From Mesorhizobium sp. 65-26 (GTDB lineage Bacteria; Pseudomonadota; Alphaproteobacteria; Rhizobiales; Rhizobiaceae): DNA of 64,000 nt. Below are positions 26,013-35,839 of the stretch, in pieces; position 1 is the stretch's first letter; every line of letters starts with the position of its first letter. The position numbers and the translations under genes are program-made. The notes beneath the pieces were generated by a model. The model was not told the DNA's origin, searched no databases, and worked only from the letters and a program-made list of their open reading frames with translations. The stretch is taken from positions 90,300 to 154,299 of the forward strand of contig MKVL01000015.1 in the NCBI GenBank assembly GCA_001899205.1, in the 5' to 3' direction.

Positions 26013-26188
26013 CCATGACCGTCGAAAGCCGTCACGAGAGCCGGATCTGCAGGCCGGCGGAAAACCATCGCGCGACCACCTATCGCGCCGGCCGCCTTGT
26101 CCTGGCCGGCAGGCGTGCGACATCGCCGCACCTTTGACGCGGCCTCCGGCTGGCCTAGTGTCGTAAGGCACAAGCAGCCGAGACCAGC

Positions 26189-26638
26189 GTGACCGACCGA
26201 ATCAAGTCGAACCGCCCTCAACCGACCGGCCGCTCCGACGAGAGCGGCTCCCTGATCATCTTCGATGGCGTCTGCGTGCTGTGCTCCGGCTTCGCACGCC
26301 TGGTGGCCAGGCTCGATCGCCGCCGCCGCTTCCGCTTCGCCACCGCGCAGTCGCCATTCGGGGCGGCGCTTTTCGCGCGGCATGGACTGCGAACCGACAG
26401 CTACGAAACCAATCTCGTCCTCATCGACGGCGTCGCCTTCACCCATCTCGACGGCGCCCTCGCCGTGCTAGGCGAGCTCGGCTGGCCGTGGCGCGTGGCC
26501 AAGGCTCTGCTCGCCCTGCCGCGCCCGCTGCGCGACCGGATCTATGGCGTCATCGCAAGGAACCGCTACGCCCTGTTCGGCAAGAGGGACAATTGCGAGG
26601 TGCCGTCCGCCGAATTGCGATCGCGGCTGGTCGCCTGA
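26189..26638 (+). CDS. DCC-family thiol-disulfide oxidoreductase-like protein (DUF393)
   Basis: A 149-residue DUF393 protein named for its DxxCxxC motif, here FDGVCVLCSGF (residues 25-35). The family has a thioredoxin-like fold; FATAQSPFGAALFARHGL and the C-terminal RIYGVIARNRYALFGKRDNC are typical. The start is GTG 26189. It is followed after 14 nt by a saccharopine-dehydrogenase-like gene on the same strand, a pairing that suggests one operon. The substrate is unknown. Confidence 0.88.
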   Translation: MTDRIKSNRPQPTGRSDESGSLIIFDGVCVLCSGFARLVARLDRRRRFRFATAQSPFGAALFARHGLRTDSYETNLVLIDGVAFTHLDGALAVLGELGWPWRVAKALLALPRPLRDRIYGVIARNRYALFGKRDNCEVPSAELRSRLVA

Positions 26639-26652
26639 ATCGGGGACGCCAC

Positions 26653-28368
26653 ATGAAGCTTCTCATCGTCGGCGGCTACGGAACCTTCGGCGGCCGCATT
26701 GTCGAACTGCTGGAGAACGAACCGCGCCTCACCGTGCTGGTCGCCGGCCGCTCGCTGTCCAGCGCCGAGGCCTATTGCCGGGCAAGGGCCAGCGCCCGGG
26801 CCACGCTGCTGCCGGCGACCTTCGATCGCGATGGCGACCTTGCCGCGCAGCTTGCCGGCCTGCGGCCTGACATCGTCATCGATGCCAGCGGTCCGTTCCA
26901 GGCCTACGGGGACGCAAGCTACCGGCTGATCGAGGCCTGCCTCGACGCCCGCATCCACTATCTCGACCTCGCCGACGGTTCCGATTTCGTTGCCGGCGTC
27001 GCTGCCTTCGACGACCGGGCCGTCGCGGCCGGCATCGTCGTGCTTTCCGGCGTCTCCAGTTTTCCGGTGCTGACCGCTGCGGTGGCCTGCCGGTTGACCG
27101 GCGACCTGGCGCGGGTGGACAGCATCAAAGGCGGCATCGCGCCGTCGCCCTTCGCCGGTGTCGGCGAAAACGTCATCCGCGCCATAGCGGGCTATGCCGG
27201 CCAGCCGGTGCGGCTGGTGCGGGACGGCAGTCCACGGCAGGCTCGCCCCTTCACCGAGCAGATGCGCTACACCATCGCGCCGCCCGGTCGGGTGCCTTTG
27301 AGGAACACGCTGTTCTCGCTCGTCGACGTGCCGGACCTGCGGGCACTGACAGCGCTGTGGCCGCAGGCCAAAGCGATCTGGATGGGCGCCGGTCCGGTGC
27401 CGGAAGTGCTGCATCGTGCCCTGATCGGCCTTGCCTGGTTCGTTCGCGCCGGCCTGATCCGTTCGCTGTCGCCGCTCGCGCCGCTCATGCACTGGGCGAC
27501 CAACCATCTCAGATGGGGCGAGCATCGCGGTGGCATGTTCGTCGAAGTCGAAGGGATCGACCGCGCCGGCCGCCCGGCCCGGCGGTCGTGGCACCTTCTG
27601 GCGGAAGGTAGGGACGGACCGCTGATCCCGTCCATGGCGGTCGAGGCCCTGGTGCGCAAGGCGCTCGCCGGCGAGATGCCCGCGCCGGGCGCGCGGGCGG
27701 CGGTGCGGGATCTCGAGCTCGAGGACTATGAGGCGCTGTTTGCCGGACGCACGATCCATGCCGGTTTCCGGGATGGCGCCGCCGAGACCGGCCGGCCACT
27801 TTATCCGGCCCTGCTCGGCGATGCGTGGCATGGTCTGCCCGCCGCTATCCGCGCCATGCATGACGGCACGGTGGCGGCCGAGGGCCGCGCCAGTGTCGAG
27901 CGTGGCCGCGGCATCCTCAGCCGGATCGCGGCGTGGTTTCCCGGCTTCCCGCAAGCCGCCGCCGATATCCCGGTGAAGGTCCGTTTCGACGCCGATGGCG
28001 ACGGCGAGACGTGGACACGCACCTTCGGCACGCACAGCTTCTCCAGCCACCAGTCGGCCGGCAAGGGGCGGTCGGAGCACCTCATGTGCGAACGCTTCGG
28101 CCCGCTGACCTTCGCCATGGCGCTGGTCGCCGGGGAAGACCGGCTGGCGCTCGTCCTGCGGCGCTGGTCGTTTCTCGGCCTGCCGCTGCCCATGTGGCTT
28201 TGCCCGCGATCATCCTCCCATGAGACCGTCGAGAATGGCCGGTTCCGCTTTCACGTCGAGATATCGCATCCGCTCACGGGATTGATCGTACGCTACCGGG
28301 GCTGGCTCAGCCCGGTGTCGCGACCGGCCGACGGGACCACGGCGTTAGAGTCGGCTCCGGCGGACTGA
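26653..28368 (+). CDS. Saccharopine dehydrogenase-like protein with DUF4166 domain
   Basis: A 571-residue two-domain protein. Residues 1-130 form a Rossmann NAD(P)-binding fold (LLIVGGYGTFGGRIVELL) of the saccharopine dehydrogenase-like group; the middle continues that fold to about 360. Residues about 385-560 match DUF4166 in character (FGTHSFSSHQ, ERFGPLTFAMAL, GLPLPMWLCP). ATG 26653 follows the DCC stop by 14 nt; the open frame upstream to 26281 is a shadow. No lysine-degradation genes are adjacent, so saccharopine is probably not the substrate. Confidence 0.85.
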   Translation: MKLLIVGGYGTFGGRIVELLENEPRLTVLVAGRSLSSAEAYCRARASARATLLPATFDRDGDLAAQLAGLRPDIVIDASGPFQAYGDASYRLIEACLDARIHYLDLADGSDFVAGVAAFDDRAVAAGIVVLSGVSSFPVLTAAVACRLTGDLARVDSIKGGIAPSPFAGVGENVIRAIAGYAGQPVRLVRDGSPRQARPFTEQMRYTIAPPGRVPLRNTLFSLVDVPDLRALTALWPQAKAIWMGAGPVPEVLHRALIGLAWFVRAGLIRSLSPLAPLMHWATNHLRWGEHRGGMFVEVEGIDRAGRPARRSWHLLAEGRDGPLIPSMAVEALVRKALAGEMPAPGARAAVRDLELEDYEALFAGRTIHAGFRDGAAETGRPLYPALLGDAWHGLPAAIRAMHDGTVAAEGRASVERGRGILSRIAAWFPGFPQAAADIPVKVRFDADGDGETWTRTFGTHSFSSHQSAGKGRSEHLMCERFGPLTFAMALVAGEDRLALVLRRWSFLGLPLPMWLCPRSSSHETVENGRFRFHVEISHPLTGLIVRYRGWLSPVSRPADGTTALESAPAD

Positions 28369-28427
28369 CGATTGGCGACATGCCCTTGCGCGGGCAGCCA
28401 GGGCGGATGAAAGATTTTCGCCGCGCC

Positions 28428-28454
28428 TGTCGAAATCGGCCGTGGCCGCCCGAC
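28428..28454 (+). promoter_or_regulatory. Candidate ECF42-dependent promoter
   Basis: TGTCGA (28428-28433) and CGAC (28451-28454) are separated by 17 bp. This matches the published ECF42 promoter pattern as I recall it (-35 TGTCGA, -10 CG(A/T)C) and lies 48 nt upstream of the YCII/DGPF start, with the ECF42-type sigma gene next in the operon. Autoregulation is therefore likely. Confidence 0.65.
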
Positions 28455-28502
28455 ATGGGATCGGCCCGCAATGAAGCGGCCCTCGCACCAGGGGAGAAGA
28501 CC

Positions 28503-28871
28503 ATGCGTTACATGCTTCTGATCTACAATGATGAAGCCGCGATGGCGAACACGCCGCGCGACAAGACCGAGCAGATACTCGCCGCCTATGGCGCCTATAC
28601 CGAAGCGTTGAAGAAATCCGGCGCCTGGCTGGCCGGCGACCGGCTGCGTCCGACCCAGGCCGCTACGTCGGTGCGGTTGAGCAACGGCAAGACCAACGTG
28701 CTCGACGGCCCCTACGCCGACACCAAGGAGCAACTGGCCGGCTTCTACATGATCGAGGCGGCAGACCTCGACACCGCCATCGAATGGGGCGCGCGCTGCC
28801 CCGCGGCCGGCACCGGCACGGTGGAGGTGCGGCCGATCTGGGAGATGGAGACATACCTGTCCGAGAAATGA
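28503..28871 (+). CDS. YCII/DGPF-domain protein, partner of ECF42 sigma factor
   Basis: A 122-residue YCII-related ferredoxin-like alpha-beta protein with the DGPF-type motif DGPYADTKEQLAGFYMIEA. Family members are small, often of unknown enzymatic role, and are typically encoded directly beside ECF42 sigma factors and are their targets. ATG 28503 has GGGGAGAAG upstream. The sigma gene begins 22 nt after the stop. The MRYMLLIYNDE N-terminus is typical of the group. Confidence 0.92.
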   Translation: MRYMLLIYNDEAAMANTPRDKTEQILAAYGAYTEALKKSGAWLAGDRLRPTQAATSVRLSNGKTNVLDGPYADTKEQLAGFYMIEAADLDTAIEWGARCPAAGTGTVEVRPIWEMETYLSEK

Positions 28872-28893
28872 CCGTCCGGGAGACGACCATGTG

Positions 28894-30141
28894 ATGGACG
28901 ATCGATCGGAGATCGCGCGGGCGGCGGCCGAAGCGGCCGCCCGTCGGAGCTATGGAAAGCTGGTCGCCTATCTCGCCGCCCGCACGCGCGACGTGGCGGG
29001 CGCCGAGGACGCGCTGGCCGAAGCCTTTGCCGCCGCGCTGGAGCGCTGGCCGCGCGACGGCGTGCCGGAGAGGCCGGAAGCCTGGCTGCTTGCCGTGGCG
29101 CGCCGGCGCGACGTCGACGCCGTCCGGCGGCGACTGACCGGCGAGGCCGCCCGCGATCATCTGCGGCTGATCGCCGAGGAGGCGGAGGCGCGCATGACCA
29201 ATGAGGAACTGCCCGACGAGCGGCTGAGGTTGATGTTTGCCTGCGCCCATCCGGCGATCGAGCCCGGCGTGCGCGCGCCGCTGATGCTGCAGGCGGTGCT
29301 CGGCTTCGACGCCGCCACCATAGCCTCCGCCTTCCTGGTTTCGCCAACCGCGATGGGCCAACGGCTGGTGCGCGCCAAGAGCCGCATCCACGAGGCCGGC
29401 ATCCCGTTCCGCGTGCCGGAGCGGGCGGAGCTCGGCGAGCGCCTCGACGCCGTTCTGGAAGCGATCTACGCGACCTTCGCCGAGGGATGGTCGGATCCGG
29501 CCGGAACCGAGACACGCCGGCGCAACCTCGCCACCGAAGGCATCTGGCTTGGCCGGCTGGTCGCCTCGCTGATACCGGAGGAGCCGGAGACGCTCGGCCT
29601 TCTGGCGCTGATGCTGTTCGCCGAAGCCCGGCGCGCCGCGCGTCGCGGCCACGACGGCGACTTCGTACCGCTCGACGAGCAGGATACCGCGCTCTGGGAC
29701 GAGGCGCTGATCGAGGAGGCGGAAGGCCTGCTCCGGCGCGCCGCCGCCAAGGGCATCATCGGGCGCTACCAGCTGGAAGCCGCCGTGCAATCGGCGCACA
29801 CCGCCAGGCGGCGCGGCGGCGCAACCGACTGGACCGCGATCCGCCAGCTCTACGATGCGCTGATGGCGATCGCCGCCTCGCCGGTGGTGGCGATCAACCG
29901 CGCCGTGGCGATCGCCGAGACGGAAGGAGCGATCGAGGGGCTCGCCGCGCTCGACGAGATTGGCAGCGACAGGCGGCTTGCCGGCTACCAGCCCTATTGG
30001 GCCGCCCGCGCCGAACTGGCGGCCAGGCTCGGCATGGCGGCGGAGGCCGCCGAGGCCTACGACCAGGCGATCGGCCTCGAGCGTGATCCGGCCTTGCGCC
30101 GCTTCCTGCTGGACAAGCGCGCGCGTGTCGCCCGCGCTTGA
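28894..30141 (+). CDS. ECF sigma factor, ECF42 type, with C-terminal TPR-like extension
   Basis: A 415-residue extracytoplasmic-function sigma factor. Sigma-2 is at about 1-80 (VAYLAARTRDVAGAEDALAE, AWLLAVARRRDVDAVRR), sigma-4 at about 105-175 (MLQAVLGFDAATIASAFLV, SPTAMGQRLVRAKSRI), and a long helical extension follows (about 180-415; ending in YDQAIGLERDPALRRFLLDK), the hallmark of the ECF42/DUF6596 group. The group lacks a classical anti-sigma factor; the extension is thought to control activity. ATG 28894 is taken, although GTG 28891 is also possible. It pairs with the upstream DGPF gene. Confidence 0.92.
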   Translation: MDDRSEIARAAAEAAARRSYGKLVAYLAARTRDVAGAEDALAEAFAAALERWPRDGVPERPEAWLLAVARRRDVDAVRRRLTGEAARDHLRLIAEEAEARMTNEELPDERLRLMFACAHPAIEPGVRAPLMLQAVLGFDAATIASAFLVSPTAMGQRLVRAKSRIHEAGIPFRVPERAELGERLDAVLEAIYATFAEGWSDPAGTETRRRNLATEGIWLGRLVASLIPEEPETLGLLALMLFAEARRAARRGHDGDFVPLDEQDTALWDEALIEEAEGLLRRAAAKGIIGRYQLEAAVQSAHTARRRGGATDWTAIRQLYDALMAIAASPVVAINRAVAIAETEGAIEGLAALDEIGSDRRLAGYQPYWAARAELAARLGMAAEAAEAYDQAIGLERDPALRRFLLDKRARVARA

Positions 30142-30142
30142 T

Positions 30143-30170
30143 CCTGAGGCCCGTCGGCTAAGGCCTCAGG
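30143..30170. terminator. Bidirectional stem-loop between ECF42 and GST genes
   Basis: CCTGAGGCC and GGCCTCAGG form a perfect 9-bp stem with a 10-nt loop. It lies between convergent genes and overlaps the GST stop codon. No T-run is present. Confidence 0.55.
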
Positions 30171-30792
30171 CGGGCCACATCTCGTGCGAGACGTTGAGCT
30201 TGCTGATCACCGGGTGCTCGCGCAGCCTCGCCCAGACGCGCTGGATGCCTGGCCAGGCTGTGCGCGCCTTTTCGGCATCGGGATGCCAGGCCACCAGCAT
30301 GACGAGATAGATGTCGGCCAGCGACAGCCTGTCGCCGGCCAGCCACTCCCGGCCGGCCAGCGCCGCGTCGACGATGGCGAAGCCTCGGTCCATTTCCGCG
30401 ACGGCCGCCTGCTTCACCGCCTTCGCGCCTTCCGCGTCGGCGGTGTAGCGCGGCGCGTAATAGAAGCGCAGCACCGCCGGGTAGAGCACCGAGGACATGA
30501 ACGCCATCCAGCGCAGGAAGTCGGCACGGCCCGGTTCGCCCGGCGCCGGCGACAGCCCGGCATCCGGGTGGCGCTCGGCGAGCAGCATGCAGATCGCAGC
30601 CGATTCCGTGATCGACCGCCCGTCGGGCAGGGTCAGCACGGGAACCTGGTTGAGGGGGCTGATATCCAGGAACGCCTGGTCCGGCCGGTCCGTCTTCGGG
30701 ACGTCGATCTGGTCGAAGCGCGCATTGGCGAGCGCCAGCGCGGCCTCGACGACGAAGCCGCCACTGCCTGGGCGCGTATAGAGCTTGTACAT
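30166..30792 (-). CDS. Glutathione S-transferase family protein
   Basis: A 208-residue GST. The thioredoxin-like N-domain (MYKLYTRPGSGGFVVEAALA, NQVPVLTLPDG with the cis-Pro, ITESAAICMLLAERHP) binds glutathione; the C-domain is all helical with AGREWLAGDRLSLADIYLVM. A Ser is available near the N-terminus (PGSGG) as the catalytic residue, as in theta/beta-like classes. It is convergent with the ECF42 sigma gene. The substrate is unknown. Confidence 0.9.
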   Translation of the reverse strand: MYKLYTRPGSGGFVVEAALALANARFDQIDVPKTDRPDQAFLDISPLNQVPVLTLPDGRSITESAAICMLLAERHPDAGLSPAPGEPGRADFLRWMAFMSSVLYPAVLRFYYAPRYTADAEGAKAVKQAAVAEMDRGFAIVDAALAGREWLAGDRLSLADIYLVMLVAWHPDAEKARTAWPGIQRVWARLREHPVISKLNVSHEMWPA

Positions 30793-30926
30793 GCAATCCT
30801 CCCACTGGCCATTGGCGGCCGGTGGGGATTTGAACCGGAAGCATCCGTCCGCTCAAGCGTGGGGCGGATGCCAGGCGCGATGTTTCCTACGGTCCAGCGC
30901 GCCGGATGGCCGGCGGATCGTGGAAC

Positions 30927-31907
<981 letters not shown>

Positions 31908-32079
31908 ATGGTCTGCTCCCAGGAGTTCAGCGCTCAGGCCGGCTAGATAGGGTATCCTGCCGCGCAAGATAAGCTGTCAGGTGAAAATATCCGAGTGGCC
32001 GCCGTGCTCAAAGCGGCGAACTCAAGGAAAGAGATTCCAGCTATTCGCCTGTTTTTGGAATCGTTTGGCTGAAATGGCC

Positions 32080-32697
32080 CTATTGGCGGGCCGCGATCGC
32101 CGCCGCCGCGCCGACCATGAAACCGGCGGCCGTGCGGTTCAGCGCTTTCAGCGCGCGGGGCGACTTCAGGAACCAGCGCGCCTTGGCGGCAAGCGCCAGA
32201 TAGGGCACCAGCACCACAAGCAGCACGACGACCGTGAGCATGGCGAGGATGGCGTAGTCGGCCAGCGTGATCGTCTTGAGGTCGACGATGGTCGGGGTGA
32301 TGGCGAGATAGAAGATCATCGTCTTCGGGTTGCCGAGCGTCAGCGTCAGGCCGGCGAGGACGCAGCTGGCCAGCCCGTCCTGGCTCTTGCCCGCCTCGAC
32401 ATTCTCGGGCGAGATGCCGCTTGTCCAGAAGCGCCAGCCGAGGAAGGCGAGATAGGCGACGCCGGCCCATTTGATGGCCAGGAAGACCAGGCCGAATGTC
32501 TGCGCCACGAAGGCAAGGCCGAGCACGACGGCGGTAAGGTATGTGAGGTCGCCGACGATCAGCCCGAACGACATGGCGAGCGACGAGCGGAAACCCGAGC
32601 CGAGGGCGCGCGCCACCAGCGCGGTGATGCCCGGTCCCGGGATCGCGGCGGCGATGCCGAGCGTGGCGGCATAGGCGACGAAACCGGTGAGTGTCAT
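32080..32697 (-). CDS. LysE/RhtB-family amino-acid exporter
   Basis: A 205-residue inner-membrane exporter with six hydrophobic segments. The conserved N-terminal region with AAAIPGPGITALVARALGSG (PGP motif) and the mid-protein GLTLTLGNPKTMIFYLA (NPK) are diagnostic. ATG 32697 starts the first helix. It lies between a sorbosone-type dehydrogenase and cysK, all on the minus strand. The substrate cannot be read; a cysteine-pathway metabolite is a reasonable guess from the neighbour. Confidence 0.92.
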   Translation of the reverse strand: MTLTGFVAYAATLGIAAAIPGPGITALVARALGSGFRSSLAMSFGLIVGDLTYLTAVVLGLAFVAQTFGLVFLAIKWAGVAYLAFLGWRFWTSGISPENVEAGKSQDGLASCVLAGLTLTLGNPKTMIFYLAITPTIVDLKTITLADYAILAMLTVVVLLVVLVPYLALAAKARWFLKSPRALKALNRTAAGFMVGAAAAIAARQ

Positions 32698-32807
32698 GCG
32701 AGCGGCCTTTGGACTAAGCGGCGCCTTTTCGCACGAAAACGCGACCTGCGAAATTCCCTGCGGCCGGATTCGGTTACGCCAGCCGGTCTGTGCGCCGATC
32801 CTACCCC

Positions 32808-34154
32808 TCAGGACCGCCCGTTGTAGGTGACGCGCCATATCGTGCCGCTGCCGTCCTCGGTGACAATCAGCGCGCCGTCCCTGGCCACGGCGACGCCAAC
32901 GGGGCGACCCCAGACCTCGCCATTGGCAACGACGAAGCCGGTCATGAAGTCCTCGTACTCGCCGGTCGGCTTGCCGTCCCGGAACACCAGCCTGACGACC
33001 TTGTAGCCCGTGCTGTTGCCGCGATTCCACGAGCCATGCAGGGCCACGAAGGCGTCGCCCCTGTATTCCTGGGGAAAGGCCTTGCCGTCATAGAAGGCGA
33101 TATTGAGCGGCGCCGAATGCGCCTGCATCAGCACGTCGGGCACGCTGACCTTGCCGGCGAGGTCAGGGCGCTGACCCTTGTGCCTGGGGTCCTCATGGGC
33201 GCCGATATAGTACCAGGGCCAGCCGTAGAAGGCGTCCTGCCGCACCTGCGTGGCATAGTCGAATGGCAGATTGTCGCCCAGCGCGTCGCGCTCGTTGACG
33301 ACGCACCACAGCGCCCCGGTGGCGGGCTGCAGGCCCATGCCCGAGCAGTTGCGCAGTCCCGTCGCCACGCTCCGTTCGTTCTTGCCGTCGGGATCGAAGG
33401 CCAGCACGTCGGCGCGGCCTTCCTCCGAACCCCAGCTCGCGCCGAGCGGCTTCGATTTGATCCACGCGTCCAGCCCGCCTTGCGGCTTTCGCGCCATGCC
33501 TTCGGCGACGTTCGAGCCCGATCCCACGGAAAGATAGAGCGTCTTGCCATCGGGCGAGAAGACGATGTCGCGGGTCCAGTGATGGTTCGAGGGAATGTTG
33601 TCGATGATCGTCTCGGCGCGGCCGGTCGCCTTCAGGTCGCCGGCGCGATAGGCAAAGCGCACGACGCTGTCGCTGTTGGCGATATAGACCCATTGCGGGT
33701 CGTCGCCCGGCGGATAGAAGGCGATGCCGTAGGGCTGGTTGAGGTCGCCGGCGAAGATATCGCTTTTGACTGGCTTCGCGCCACCCTCGGCGAGCCGGTA
33801 GACCCGCACCTGGTTGGCCTCGCTGTCGGCCACGAACAGGTCGCCATTGGGCGCGACGCGCACGACGCGCGGATTGTCTATGCCCGAGGCGACCAGCTCG
33901 GCCGTGAATCCCTCCGGCAGTTTCGGCGTCGCGCCGTCGGGTCGCTCGGCGATGCCGGCGGCGTTCGAGGCGGATTTCGTCACATATGGCGCCGGCAGGT
34001 CCTCGGCCCGGATCAGGCGGCGCACGCCCGGCCGGTCGGCGCGCCAGTCGCCGAAGGCCGCGGGGCCTTTCAGCACTGGCCCGTCCGCTTGCTGCGCGAA
34101 GGCGCTGGTGGTCAGAAACAGGGCGAGGCCCGCATAGCCGGCGATCCGCATCAT
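32808..34154 (-). CDS. PQQ-dependent sugar (sorbosone) dehydrogenase-like, secreted
   Basis: A 448-residue periplasmic six-bladed beta-propeller of the sorbosone/glucose dehydrogenase family. The N-terminal signal peptide is MMRIAGYAGLALFLTTSAFA. Family motifs include DNPRVVRVAPNGDLFVADSE, NHHWTRDIVFSPDGKTLYLS, DALGDNLPFDY, FYGWPWYYIG and GSWNRGNSTGYKV. The tandem ATGs (34154, 34151) follow GGAGG; 34154 has the better 6-nt spacing. No PQQ synthesis genes are in the window, so the cofactor must be made elsewhere or imported. It may be co-transcribed with the LysE gene 110 nt downstream. Confidence 0.9.
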   Translation of the reverse strand: MMRIAGYAGLALFLTTSAFAQQADGPVLKGPAAFGDWRADRPGVRRLIRAEDLPAPYVTKSASNAAGIAERPDGATPKLPEGFTAELVASGIDNPRVVRVAPNGDLFVADSEANQVRVYRLAEGGAKPVKSDIFAGDLNQPYGIAFYPPGDDPQWVYIANSDSVVRFAYRAGDLKATGRAETIIDNIPSNHHWTRDIVFSPDGKTLYLSVGSGSNVAEGMARKPQGGLDAWIKSKPLGASWGSEEGRADVLAFDPDGKNERSVATGLRNCSGMGLQPATGALWCVVNERDALGDNLPFDYATQVRQDAFYGWPWYYIGAHEDPRHKGQRPDLAGKVSVPDVLMQAHSAPLNIAFYDGKAFPQEYRGDAFVALHGSWNRGNSTGYKVVRLVFRDGKPTGEYEDFMTGFVVANGEVWGRPVGVAVARDGALIVTEDGSGTIWRVTYNGRS

Positions 34155-34311
34155 TTCTGTCCTCCATGGGTTTCGCGGCCACACCCGGCTCAGGAGCCGC
34201 ATATGGCCGGCACCATCGGATATTGGGCGGGCATGCCAAAAGAGTAGCTGGCGCACGCGGATTTGAGGATTCCGGGAGAATGCGCGGCGATCTTCCGTCC
34301 GCGAGCGCGGC

Positions 34312-34509
34312 TCAGTTCTCCTCGACGTCGAGGTCGTCGTCGAGCTGCTTTTCCAGCGCGACCAGATCGGCCGGCAAAGGCAGGCCCATCGCCCGCATTT
34401 CCCGCAGCTTCTCGCGCAGTTGCTCCTGGATCTCGTGCTCGTCCTCGGGCTGGTTGACCATCTCCTCGAGCAGCAGGCTTATCTGGGCCTTTAATGATTC
34501 CAGCGCCAT
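34312..34509 (-). CDS. Small acidic coiled-coil protein, 65 residues
   Basis: A 65-residue, strongly acidic and helical protein (LKAQISLLLEEMVNQPEDEH and EQLREKLREMRAMG), ending DDDLDVEEN. It looks like a short coiled coil. I do not recognise a family. It lies 73 nt downstream of hrcA on the same strand, with a GAGGAG site upstream of its ATG, so it may be co-transcribed with hrcA. It occupies the place where grpE is often found in relatives. Confidence 0.75.
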   Translation of the reverse strand: MALESLKAQISLLLEEMVNQPEDEHEIQEQLREKLREMRAMGLPLPADLVALEKQLDDDLDVEEN

Positions 34510-34582
34510 GTTTCGTCTCCTCGACAGCCTGTCCCACTCAATCCCCGAGGCAGCAGCGTCGCGCGCTTCCGCCGGAGTTGGC

Positions 34583-35668
34583 CTAGCGCAGCATGCGGGA
34601 AATGAGCTGCGCCGTATAGTCGACCATCGGCACGACGCGGGCGTAGTTCAGCCGCGTCGGGCCGATGACGCCAAGCGCGCCGACGACGCGGGCGTCCTTG
34701 TCGCGATAGGGCGCCACCACCAGCGATGAGCCCGACAGCGAAAACAGTTTGTTTTCCGAGCCGATGAAGATGCGCACGCCGGACCCGGCCTCGGCGAGGT
34801 CGAGAAGCTGGATCAGCCCGTCCTGCGTCTCCATGTCCTCGAACAGGTGCCGCAGCAGCTCGATGTCGGCCTGCGCAGTGACGTTTTCCAGTAGGTTGGC
34901 GCGGCCGCGCACGATGAGGCGCGCCGGCAGGTCGCTCTCGGCGCCGGCCCACATCGCCAGGCCCTTCTCCACCAGGTCCTGCGACAGCGTGTCGAGCGCG
35001 GCCTGGGTTTCGGACTTGATGCGGGCGATTTCCGTCCGCGCCTCGGCCAGCGTGCGGCCGCGTATGTGCGCGTTGAGGAAGTTCGAAGCCTCGTGCAGTT
35101 GCGAGACTGTGATGCCGGCAGGCAGTTCGATGACGCGGTTCTCGACATCGCCGCTCTGCGACACCAGCACGGCCAGCGCCTTGGTCGGCTCCAGTTGGAT
35201 GAATTCGATGTGCTTGAGCGCCAACTCGTGCTTGGCCGCCAGCACCAGCCCGGCGCCGCGCGACATGCCCGACAGCATCTGGCTGGCCTCGGTCAGCATG
35301 TGCTCCAGCGTCGCGCCAGAGCCCGACGCCTTGACCTGCGCCTCGATGGTGCGCCGCTCGTCGTCGGAGAGGTCGCCGAGCTCCATGAAGGCGTCGACGA
35401 AGAAGCGCAGGCCGGCCTGCGTCGGCAGGCGGCCGGCCGAAATGTGCGGCGCGTAGATCAGCCCGAGATGCTCGAGGTCGCTCATCACGTTGCGGATCGT
35501 CGCCGGCGACAGCGACGACGGCATGATGCGCGACAGGCTGCGCGAGCCGACCGGCTCGCCATCCCTCAGATAGGAATCGACGATGCGCCTGAAGATGTCG
35601 CGCGAGCGCAGGTCCAGCGACTGAAGTGCGGATGACAACGAAGCCTGATCCGTGATTGCCTTGGTCAT
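34583..35668 (-). CDS. hrcA: Heat-shock repressor HrcA
   Basis: A 361-residue repressor that binds CIRCE operators upstream of groESL in many bacteria. An N-terminal winged helix (residues about 15-85: SRDIFRRIVDSYLRDGEPVG, LSPATIRNVMSDLEHLGLI, PHISAGRLPTQAGLRFFVDA) precedes a GAF-like sensor domain ending in VVAPYRDKDARVVGALGVIG. ATG 35668 is the family start; the same frame stays open upstream through rph, as an antisense shadow. It is divergent from rph. I find no CIRCE sequence in the 171-bp gap, so hrcA is probably not self-regulated here. Confidence 0.95.
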   Translation of the reverse strand: MTKAITDQASLSSALQSLDLRSRDIFRRIVDSYLRDGEPVGSRSLSRIMPSSLSPATIRNVMSDLEHLGLIYAPHISAGRLPTQAGLRFFVDAFMELGDLSDDERRTIEAQVKASGSGATLEHMLTEASQMLSGMSRGAGLVLAAKHELALKHIEFIQLEPTKALAVLVSQSGDVENRVIELPAGITVSQLHEASNFLNAHIRGRTLAEARTEIARIKSETQAALDTLSQDLVEKGLAMWAGAESDLPARLIVRGRANLLENVTAQADIELLRHLFEDMETQDGLIQLLDLAEAGSGVRIFIGSENKLFSLSGSSLVVAPYRDKDARVVGALGVIGPTRLNYARVVPMVDYTAQLISRMLR

Positions 35669-35839
35669 TCGGGCCAAAACCTCCAATCCAAGGATATAAA
35701 CTTCGCGGGCCTTCGCGCAACCCGTAGCGGGAACACAAGGGCCGCTGCTCCGCCTTGCGGTCCGTTTTTCTTTGCGCCGTGCGCCCCATGCGGCTACAAG
35801 CCGCCAACGAATCCAAGAAACATCGGAAAGAAGGCCTGA

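Noticed and set aside
30813-30839. tRNA-like T-arm (minus strand GGTTCAAATCC box) upstream of the GST gene
   Set aside because: The B-box matches, but the T-stem has mismatches and no acceptor, D- or anticodon arm can be built.
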